Shown: positions 1 to 4,664 of the stretch, piece by piece
How the letters are laid out: each line of letters begins with the position of its first letter
How positions within the stretch are numbered: position 1 is the first letter of the stretch
DNA from: an uncultured Asticcacaulis sp.
GTDB lineage: Bacteria; Pseudomonadota; Alphaproteobacteria; Caulobacterales; Caulobacteraceae
Assembly: GCA_946480125.1 (NCBI GenBank)
Contig: CAMLIY010000129.1
Coordinates: forward strand, 1-8,697
Direction: 5' to 3'
Length of the DNA: 8,697 nt
Position numbers and translations under genes: made by a program
Notes under the pieces: generated by a model
Told to the model about the DNA's origin: nothing
Database searches by the model: none
Seen by the model: only the letters and a program-made list of their open reading frames with translations

Positions 1-634
1 ACAGGAAGTCGTTCTTGACATCGGGATTGGCGCGATCCTCGGCAGTCATCGGCGCATCGACCGTCTTGCCGGCCGTCAGTTTGAACTCGGCATAGAAGGT
101 TTTCGCATAGGTCTTCACCGGTGATGTCAGGCCATAGGCCTCGCCCATCATGACGCGGATGGAGACGCCATCTTCGCTCAGGCCCGGAATTTCAGCTGCA
201 TCATAGTGGAAGAAGGCTGGGTCGATTTCCTCATCGGCTTCGGGCAAGGCCAGCCACAGTTGCAGGCCATCGAGATGGCGCGTCTGGGCTTGCGCGGCTT
301 CTTCTTCCCGCTCGGAATGAGTAATGCCCTTGCCGGCGACCATCAAATTGATATCGCCCGGCACGATGACCGACCGCGTGCCCAGTGAATCGCGGTGCAG
401 GATCGCGCCACTGAACAGATAGGTGACGGTCGCCAGGTTGATATGCGGATGCGGCCGGACATTGATGCCGATGCCCGGCGCGAAATCGGCCGGCCCCATA
501 TGATCGAAGAAGATCCACGGCCCGACCATGCGATGTTTGGCGAAAGGCAGGACGCGCCGCACCTTGAAGCCACCGAGATCCTTTTCCCGCGCCGGAATGA
601 TCAGGCTGACTGTATCGGAAAGGGTGTCGCTCAT
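1..634 (-). CDS. Pirin family protein (cupin), C-terminus cut by window edge
   Basis: The minus strand from the ATG at 632-634 is open to the window edge and gives 211 residues of a pirin (bicupin fold). The metal-binding residues are where the family has them: His62 and His64 in RPHPH, and His106 and Glu108 in GITHSER (compare 56, 58, 101 and 103 in human pirin). The sequence also has the typical FFDHMGP (residues 42-48) and the LxxDSLG-like stretch at 79-85. Characterised pirins are either quercetin 2,3-dioxygenase-like enzymes or regulatory partners, and the sequence alone cannot say which applies. The start is supported by AGGAG at 642-646, seven bases upstream. About 70 to 90 residues of the second cupin domain lie outside the window. 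It reads in the same direction as the secreted-protein gene before it, 94 bases away, and a hexanucleotide tandem array lies between the two, directly upstream of its ribosome binding site. Confidence 0.93.
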   Translation of the reverse strand, partial: MSDTLSDTVSLIIPAREKDLGGFKVRRVLPFAKHRMVGPWIFFDHMGPADFAPGIGINVRPHPHINLATVTYLFSGAILHRDSLGTRSVIVPGDINLMVAGKGITHSEREEEAAQAQTRHLDGLQLWLALPEADEEIDPAFFHYDAAEIPGLSEDGVSIRVMMGEAYGLTSPVKTYAKTFYAEFKLTAGKTVDAPMTAEDRANPDVKNDFL

Positions 635-647
635 GTCTTGTCTCCTG

Positions 648-678
<31 letters not shown>

Positions 679-728
679 AACGCATATCGCTTTGTGATCG
701 CGCCGTCCAGCAGACACCATACTTACCA

Positions 729-1370
729 TTATTGCACTTTGTTTTTATTATGCTTTTTTTGAGGTGTTTTAGCAGGTGCAGGCAGCGGCGCTGCGGCCGG
801 CGCCACGTCGGCTGCAGCGCCCGGCGATACCAGTTCTATCGTTGTCACCAGAGGCACTTCGCTTTCGGTGACTTCATCGCGCGCCACGGCCCTGACGGTA
901 TAGATGCCCGGCATGTCTTGCGGCTCAAAACGCATCAGCACCACCTTGGTGCGATTATCATAGACGCGACGGCCATCGCTGATGGGCCCGCGCAGCGCCG
1001 CCAGATGTTTGTAATCACTGGCGGCATAGACCTGACCATCCGGCGCCAGCACTTTCAGGTCATAGGTCACTTCACCATTGCCATTGCTGTCAGCGCTCAG
1101 GCCGGTAAAGACCAGCTTTATGGCCAATTGCGCCCCCGGTTCGGCCCGGTTTACCCGGCTGATCTGTCGGCTGGCGCCATCCGCGCTGTCGAACCCGGTC
1201 AATTGCGCTTGCGGGATGATGATGATCATGGCCGAGAAACGGCCGTTGTGATCCGGAAAGCCCGTTGCCGGATCGTATTCAACCACCGCCGGGGGCGGGG
1301 CGGCGCAGAGGGGTGACATCGGCAAACCCAAGCCAATCGTCGCCACAACCACCGTCAGGGCTTTTCGCAT
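729..1370 (-). CDS. Secreted protein of unknown function
   Basis: A 213-residue protein that I do not assign to a family. It starts with a clear signal peptide (MRKALTVVV, hydrophobic core, then SPLCAA followed by PPPAV), so it should be exported to the periplasm. The Cys before the Ala pair is not in a proper lipobox (SPLC rather than LAGC-like), so a lipoprotein is unlikely. The mature part alternates polar and hydrophobic residues like a beta-sandwich and includes PGIYTVRAVARD, a pattern common in Ig-like or accessory domains. The tail is Ala/Pro-rich and ends in a lysine-rich segment (KTPQKKHNKNKVQ). An ATG at 1440-1442 is also in frame, but I chose the ATG at 1368-1370: AAGGAG at 1377-1382 sits six bases before it, the signal peptide begins exactly there, and a strong promoter lies inside the longer version. 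Confidence 0.75.
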   Translation of the reverse strand: MRKALTVVVATIGLGLPMSPLCAAPPPAVVEYDPATGFPDHNGRFSAMIIIIPQAQLTGFDSADGASRQISRVNRAEPGAQLAIKLVFTGLSADSNGNGEVTYDLKVLAPDGQVYAASDYKHLAALRGPISDGRRVYDNRTKVVLMRFEPQDMPGIYTVRAVARDEVTESEVPLVTTIELVSPGAAADVAPAAAPLPAPAKTPQKKHNKNKVQ

Positions 1371-1376
1371 CAGCCA

Positions 1377-1382
1377 CTCCTT
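1377..1382 (-). promoter_or_regulatory. Ribosome binding site deciding the start of the secreted-protein gene
   Basis: AAGGAG on the minus strand, six bases before the ATG at 1368-1370. It selects that start over the in-frame upstream ATG at 1440-1442, which would place 24 non-signal-like residues before the signal peptide. Confidence 0.8.
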
Positions 1383-1391
1383 AAAGCCGGC

Positions 1392-1421
1392 ATTATAGCC
1401 ATGCCCCGCACCGGGAAACAA
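1392..1421 (-). promoter_or_regulatory. Sigma70-type promoter for the secreted-protein gene
   Basis: On the minus strand, TTGTTT (1416-1421) and a perfect TATAAT (1392-1397) are separated by 18 bases. Transcription would begin near 1385, giving a very short leader that still contains the AAGGAG at 1377-1382. This supports a transcription unit separate from the antiporter upstream. Confidence 0.6.
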
Positions 1422-1465
1422 GAACAGCGCCGACAAAACCAAAGGCCGTATCCGTTAACCGTATC

Positions 1466-2758
1466 CTATTCAACAAGCGGTGCCGAACGCTTTTCGGTCA
1501 AAGCGCTAACGTTGCTGTCGGCAGCGGCCGGCTTTGAAATCAGCGACGCCATCTTCGCCAGTTTCGGCGTCACCATGGGAATGGACAACATGGTGGAACC
1601 CACGGCCATCAGAAGCGTGGCGGTAAAGGTCTCATTGGTGATGATCCCTTTATCCAGCAGGATGTTGACGAAGATGATCATGATCAGCGCCTTGGTCTGC
1701 AACAGCCAGCCGATGATCGAGGCCTCGCCTTTCTGCCATTTCAACACCTTGCCAGCGATCTGGATGCCCGCCAGCTTGCCGGCGACCGAGGCAACCAGCA
1801 GCACGCCGGCCATGGCGAACACCGCCACACCGCCCATATCCCACTTGGTCCTCAGTCCGGTCGACAGGAAGAATACCGGCATAATGGCCAGCAGAATATG
1901 ACCGCGAAACTGGTCCATCTGCTTTTGATCGAACATTTCAGAATCGAGCACCGCGCCTGAGAGGAAAGCCCCGACCATGAAGTGCAGGCCGCACCAGTCG
2001 GCCGCGAAGCCGGAAGCCGCCAGCCAGATCAGCCCGATATACCAGCGGTCACGTTCCGGCACCTTATACATCAGCTTGCGCACCAGCCAGGCGGCGACCG
2101 CGAAGCCGATCAGGAAACCGGCCTGACGACCGACCCGGTCCCAATCGAGCATGATGAGCGCCAGCACGCCCCAGATGGCGATATCATCCAGCGAGGCATA
2201 GCGCAGGATACGCTGACCCAGGGCTTCGCGCAGGATACCCAGCTTTTCCATGAACAGCACCAGGATCGGCAGGGCGGTCACGGCACACGCCATGCCTATG
2301 CCAAGAACAAACTGCCAGGTCTGGCCCTTTGGTCCGATCCAGCCATGGATGTCCTTGCCCAATGCACCGCTGACGGCCAGTATGCCGATGGCGGCAATGC
2401 AGCCGAACAACAAAGGCGTACCCAGCGCCAGACCCGCGGTGACGCTGGTTTCCGTGCGGTGCTTCCACGCCTGCTTCAAATCAAGCTCTATGCCGGCAAT
2501 CCAGACAAAGATCATCACCGCCCACCAGGCGATGCCATTCAGCGCGCCAATGACCTGCGGGTTGAAAACAAAGGTGTAATAGTCGGGCACAATAGCCCCC
2601 AGCACCCCAGGTCCGAGCAGGATACCACCGATGATCTGAACCACCACCAGCGGCGCGTAATATTCCGTCTTGAAACAACGCCATATCAGATAAGGCACGG
2701 TGAATATGATCAGCATGGCGATCAGGAATATTTCTGATGTGCCCATTGTGGTGTGCAT
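1466..2758 (-). CDS. Cation:proton antiporter, CPA2 family
   Basis: A 430-residue inner-membrane protein with about 12 to 13 hydrophobic segments, fitting a Na+/H+ exchanger (KefB/NapA-like) domain over nearly its whole length. Family landmarks are visible: GGILLGPGVLG (44-54), AVTALPILVLFMEKLG (159-174), the adjacent aspartates Asp191-Asp192 in SLDDIAIW, MPVFFLSTGL (293-302) and QTKAL with Lys356. A paired Asp-Asp at the ion site is the hallmark of electrogenic CPA2 antiporters such as NapA and NhaA. It would exchange Na+ or K+ for protons; the ion cannot be read from the sequence. There is no C-terminal RCK/TrkA-N nucleotide-binding domain, so it is not a full-length KefB/KefC. The start at 2756-2758 has GAGGAAG just upstream. 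The gene is divergent from the toxin-antitoxin pair, and the 244-base gap between them is AT-rich and palindromic. Confidence 0.92.
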   Translation of the reverse strand: MHTTMGTSEIFLIAMLIIFTVPYLIWRCFKTEYYAPLVVVQIIGGILLGPGVLGAIVPDYYTFVFNPQVIGALNGIAWWAVMIFVWIAGIELDLKQAWKHRTETSVTAGLALGTPLLFGCIAAIGILAVSGALGKDIHGWIGPKGQTWQFVLGIGMACAVTALPILVLFMEKLGILREALGQRILRYASLDDIAIWGVLALIMLDWDRVGRQAGFLIGFAVAAWLVRKLMYKVPERDRWYIGLIWLAASGFAADWCGLHFMVGAFLSGAVLDSEMFDQKQMDQFRGHILLAIMPVFFLSTGLRTKWDMGGVAVFAMAGVLLVASVAGKLAGIQIAGKVLKWQKGEASIIGWLLQTKALIMIIFVNILLDKGIITNETFTATLLMAVGSTMLSIPMVTPKLAKMASLISKPAAADSNVSALTEKRSAPLVE

Positions 2759-2905
2759 GGCGCTTCCTCAAATTATGATCGGCCGGCAGCCGTTCGATCA
2801 GAAATCGCACATATTTTCTCGGCGTCAAATAAAAATGCATCTCGCAAGCCCTTTATTTTATTGATAATTTTTATGTAACCCGTTCGCCACAGTATAGAAA
2901 CGTAC

Positions 2906-2931
2906 CTACATATTATGCGTTTTATATGTAG
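2906..2931. promoter_or_regulatory. Palindromic operator candidate upstream of the toxin-antitoxin operon
   Basis: CTACATAT (2906-2913) and ATATGTAG (2924-2931) are perfect 8-base inverted repeats around a 10-base centre. A third ATGTAG follows at 2934-2939. Toxin-antitoxin operons of the Phd/VapB type are normally autorepressed through palindromes near the promoter, so this is a likely binding site for the antitoxin or antitoxin-toxin complex. The Rrf2 regulator encoded downstream is an alternative ligand. Confidence 0.55.
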
Positions 2932-2946
2932 CAATGTAGATTCATA

Positions 2947-2975
2947 TTGCCGTATGGACTGCGCTGACCTAACCT
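2947..2975 (+). promoter_or_regulatory. Candidate promoter of the toxin-antitoxin operon
   Basis: TTGCCG (2947-2952) and a weak TAACCT (2970-2975) are separated by 17 bases, about 27 bases before the antitoxin start. The -10 matches consensus poorly. Support comes mainly from the close similarity of the -35 region (CATATTGCCG) to CATATTGACG in the promoter region of the Rrf2 gene. Confidence 0.35.
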
Positions 2976-3002
2976 GCCTGTACTCAGCAACGGGGAAGCC
3001 GC

Positions 3003-3257
3003 ATGACCACGATCAGCAGCCGCGATTTCAATCAGGATGTCGGCAAGGCCAAGCGCCTGGCGCGGCACGGACCTGTTTTTATCACTGATCGCGGCCGGCC
3101 CTCGCATGTCCTGATGAGTTTTGAAGCGTTTCGCCAGAGCAGCGGCCAGACCGAAAGCATTATCGACCTCTTGGCCATGCCTGAAGGCAACTCCGATATC
3201 GACATCATCCCGACCGAAAACCTGGCCTGGGATCGTAACGAAAGCCTGGAGGATTAA
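3003..3257 (+). CDS. Type II antitoxin, Phd/YefM (VapB-like) family
   Basis: This 84-residue protein has the N-terminal Phd/YefM DNA-binding fold: TTISSRDFNQDVGKAKRLA (2-20) followed by GPVFITDRGRPSHVLMSFEAF (residues 23-43), the classic FITDRGRPxHVL strand-turn-strand signature. The C-terminal half (about 48-84) is acidic and Asp/Glu-rich, as expected for the flexible toxin-neutralising segment. It would bind and block the VapC toxin encoded immediately after it and repress the operon through the palindrome upstream. The ATG at 3003 is preceded by GGGGAAG. Its stop codon lies two bases before the toxin start, so the two are translationally coupled. Confidence 0.9.
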   Translation: MTTISSRDFNQDVGKAKRLARHGPVFITDRGRPSHVLMSFEAFRQSSGQTESIIDLLAMPEGNSDIDIIPTENLAWDRNESLED

Positions 3258-3259
3258 AC

Positions 3260-3766
3260 GTGTATCTCCTCGACACGCCCGTCATCAATGAACTGCGCAA
3301 GGCGAAAACCAGCGGTTGCGACGCCGGTATCTTCAGGTGGGCATCGGGCGTCGCCCGGCAAAACCTCTATATGTCGGCGATCAGCCTGCTCGAACTGGAA
3401 AACAGCGTGGCAAGGGCTGAACGTCGGGACCGGATGCAGGCCGCCCCTTTGCGGACCTGGCTGGATGAACAGGTCATGACAGCTTTCGATGGCCGCATCC
3501 TGCCAGTCGATGCCGACGTGGTAAAAAAACGCGCCACTCTCAATCATATCGGATCGAAAAACGAACGTGATGCCCTGATTGTCGCCACCGCGCAACTTCA
3601 TGGCCTGGTTCTGGTTACACGCAATGTAGCCGGCCTCAAAACGGCCCGGGTCAAGATATTCAATCCATGGGGCTTTACGCCAGCGGCGGAAGATAATGAA
3701 GACAGCGACTGGCAGCAGGTGGCGCGAAACGGTTCGCAATGGCTGAAAAGTCTTTTCCTGAGATGA
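3260..3766 (+). CDS. vapC: VapC/FitB-like PIN-domain ribonuclease toxin
   Basis: This 168-residue PIN-domain protein is predicted to cleave RNA with Mg2+ and inhibit translation when free of its antitoxin. The acidic active-site residues are in place: Asp5 in LLDTPVINELRK, Glu45 in SAISLLELE, Asp104 in ERDALIVATA, and Asn122 in LVTRN at the fourth position. It starts with GTG at 3260, with GGAGG at 3248-3252, inside the end of the antitoxin gene. The usual FitB-like VapC ends soon after the NPW motif, here at residues 135-137; this one continues for about 30 residues with an acidic stretch and a basic-hydrophobic end (QWLKSLFLR). The DTPV in place of the commoner DTNV is a small deviation next to the first catalytic Asp. 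All four key positions are intact, so it is probably active. Confidence 0.9.
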   Translation: MYLLDTPVINELRKAKTSGCDAGIFRWASGVARQNLYMSAISLLELENSVARAERRDRMQAAPLRTWLDEQVMTAFDGRILPVDADVVKKRATLNHIGSKNERDALIVATAQLHGLVLVTRNVAGLKTARVKIFNPWGFTPAAEDNEDSDWQQVARNGSQWLKSLFLR

Positions 3767-3771
3767 GGCTG

Positions 3772-3788
3772 GTTTAGCCAGGCTAAAC
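3772..3788. promoter_or_regulatory. Perfect 17-bp palindrome between vapC and the Rrf2 gene
   Basis: GTTTAGCC (3772-3779) and GGCTAAAC (3781-3788) are perfect 8-base arms around a single A. It begins five bases after the toxin stop codon and ends about 33 bases before the TTGACG of the next gene. A one-base centre and the lack of a following T-run make it look like a protein-binding site rather than an intrinsic terminator. Confidence 0.6.
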
Positions 3789-3863
3789 AATCTACATTAG
3801 AATTATACGCATTAAACCATATTGACGCGCTTTTATTTAAAACATACTCATTGAGTGTAGATT
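3789..3863. promoter_or_regulatory. Distant inverted repeat AATCTACA/TGTAGATT bracketing the Rrf2 promoter
   Basis: AATCTACA (3789-3796) and TGTAGATT (3856-3863) are perfect inverted 8-mers separated by 59 bases, with the candidate promoter between them. TGTAGATT also occurs at 2935-2942 before the toxin-antitoxin operon. The spacing would suit two half-sites or paired operators rather than one dimer site. Confidence 0.4.
3822..3856 (+). promoter_or_regulatory. Candidate promoter and overlapping operator of the Rrf2 gene
   Basis: TTGACG (3822-3827), followed by C, matches the -35 preferred by alphaproteobacterial housekeeping sigma factors. Possible -10 elements are CATACT (3843-3848, 15-base spacing) or TACTCA (3845-3850, 17-base spacing); neither is strong. 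The dyad ACTCA-T-TGAGT (3846-3856) overlaps them, a suitable place for autorepression. It lies 35 to 45 bases before the start codon. Confidence 0.45.
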
Positions 3864-3890
3864 TAAACCGGCGCGACGGAGAAGCAACAC

Positions 3891-4310
3891 ATGCTATCCA
3901 TGAAAGCCAAATACGCACTGAAAGCGCTTATACACATGGCACAAATGGACAAACCCATGCTGCCCAGCAAGCAGATCGCCGAGGCAGCGGATATCCCGCA
4001 GAAGTTCCTCGACAATATCCTTCAGGAACTGCGCCAGAATGGCATCGTCGATTCGAAGCGCGGCATCTTCGGAGGTTATTTCCTGGCTAAAAAGGCCAGT
4101 GAAATCTTTTTGGGGGATATTATCCGCATTATCGACGGCCCTTTGGCGCCCATTCGATGCGCCAGCCTGACGGCCTATCAGAAATGTGAGGACTGCCGGG
4201 ATGAGGCGGCCTGTCAGTTGCGGCACCTGATGCTCGATGTCCGCAACGCCATGTCGGGCGTGCTCGACAAGCGATGTTTGCAGGATCTGGTCGACAACCC
4301 TGCGGTTTAA
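3891..4310 (+). CDS. Rrf2-family transcriptional regulator, likely controlling sulfate uptake
   Basis: This 139-residue protein fits the Rrf2 family over its length. MKAKYALKALIHMA (4-17) is the standard family opening. The winged helix-turn-helix spans about 24-66, with IPQKFLDNILQELRQNGIV as recognition helix and SKRGIFGGYFLA as wing. Rrf2 proteins include IscR, NsrR and RirA, which sense through Fe-S clusters, and CymR, the Firmicutes repressor of cysteine metabolism. Here four cysteines cluster after the linker helix (Cys90, Cys99, Cys102, Cys108), with one more at Cys129, so a metal, Fe-S or thiol signal is plausible. The ligand is not determined. It heads a plus-strand run of sulfate-uptake genes and is 48 bases before the next one, so local control of that cluster is the simplest role. 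GGAG at 3878-3881 supports the ATG at 3891; a second ATG at 3900 is less well placed. Confidence 0.92.
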   Translation: MLSMKAKYALKALIHMAQMDKPMLPSKQIAEAADIPQKFLDNILQELRQNGIVDSKRGIFGGYFLAKKASEIFLGDIIRIIDGPLAPIRCASLTAYQKCEDCRDEAACQLRHLMLDVRNAMSGVLDKRCLQDLVDNPAV

Positions 4311-4358
4311 GACGTCACCTTAGACTTTTTTCATAATTCTTTTTCTGACGAGGCCCCC

Positions 4359-4580
4359 ATGAGTGTACCGTCCGGCGCCTCCGCGCGCCCAGACTCGCAT
4401 ACGGCATTCAACGCGTCCAATCTCAGCGAGGTTGAACGCCAGATACTTGCCAGCCTCCAGCAAATCCGCTTCGGCTCGCTGGAAATCGTGATCCACGACT
4501 CGCGGGTCGTGCAGATCGAACGTAGCGAAAAGCTGCGTTTCGATGCCAAGGGGAAAGCGCTAAACGAAAGCCTTTCCTGA
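4359..4580 (+). CDS. oscA: DUF2292/YezD (OscA-like) small protein
   Basis: This 73-residue protein has a DUF2292 core at about 23-60, containing SEVERQILASLQQIRFGSLE and IVIHDSRVVQIERSEKLRF. The family is short (about 50-60 residues); this member carries an extra N-terminal stretch of about 20 polar residues. In Pseudomonas the homologous oscA lies directly before sbp-cysTWA and is linked to growth on organosulfur compounds and to the sulfur-starvation response. The biochemical role is unknown. Here too it sits in the sulfate cluster, after the Rrf2 regulator and before the porin. There is no signal peptide or membrane segment, so it should be cytoplasmic. The likely fold is one helix followed by a beta hairpin. 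CGAGG lies just before the ATG. The symbol is by family and context, not by proven orthology. Confidence 0.82.
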   Translation: MSVPSGASARPDSHTAFNASNLSEVERQILASLQQIRFGSLEIVIHDSRVVQIERSEKLRFDAKGKALNESLS

Positions 4581-4664
4581 AGTAAACCGCTTAACCTCCC
4601 AATTAAAAACATAAATTTCGCTGACCGGACCGCCGGAAGTGATGCACCCACACGGAGTCATCCA
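4581..4664. promoter_or_regulatory. Leader of the porin gene with AACATAAATT motif
   Basis: This 84-base gap contains AACATAAATT (4608-4617), repeated exactly before sbp at 6076-6085. The ribosome binding site GGAG (4654-4657) lies seven bases before the TTG start. I see no terminator hairpin after the small gene, so readthrough from upstream is possible. Confidence 0.35.

Larger units (their letters stand above)
2759..3002. promoter_or_regulatory. Divergent AT-rich control region between antiporter and toxin-antitoxin genes
   Basis: This 244-base region holds no convincing gene. Its right half contains the palindrome CTACATAT/ATATGTAG (2906-2931), a further TGTAGATT (2935-2942), and a possible plus-strand promoter. 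It must also contain the minus-strand antiporter promoter. I could not place that with confidence; TTGACG on the minus strand near 2822-2827 is one candidate -35 without a good -10. Confidence 0.6.

Noticed and set aside
732..1316. Plus-strand open frame of 194 codons opposite the secreted-protein gene
   Set aside because: It is Arg/His-rich antisense translation with no domain; the minus strand has a promoter, ribosome binding site and signal peptide.
1371..1442. Longer start for the secreted protein at 1440-1442
   Set aside because: It would put the TATAAT promoter and AAGGAG inside the coding region and push the signal peptide to residue 25.
1982..2737. Long plus-strand open frame of 251 codons opposite the antiporter
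   Set aside because: It lies wholly antisense to a clear CPA2 antiporter, has low-complexity Asp/Gln/His-rich composition and no recognisable domain or ribosome binding site.
3772..3788. Intrinsic terminator after vapC
   Set aside because: The palindrome has a one-base centre and is followed by AATCTACATT rather than a T-run.
3254..3790. Minus-strand open frame of 178 codons opposite vapC
   Set aside because: The plus strand has an intact PIN domain with all catalytic positions; the antisense frame shows no family pattern.
2935..3863. TGTAGATT copies as target-site duplications of a mobile toxin-antitoxin element
   Set aside because: Only eight bases match as direct repeats, no transposase or integrase is present, and the flanks diverge at once, so the copies fit regulatory half-sites better.
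4311..4664. SAM or other sulfur-related riboswitch in leaders of the sulfate cluster
   Set aside because: The gaps of 48 and 84 bases show no conserved riboswitch core or multi-stem fold that I could recognise, and they are short for most known classes.
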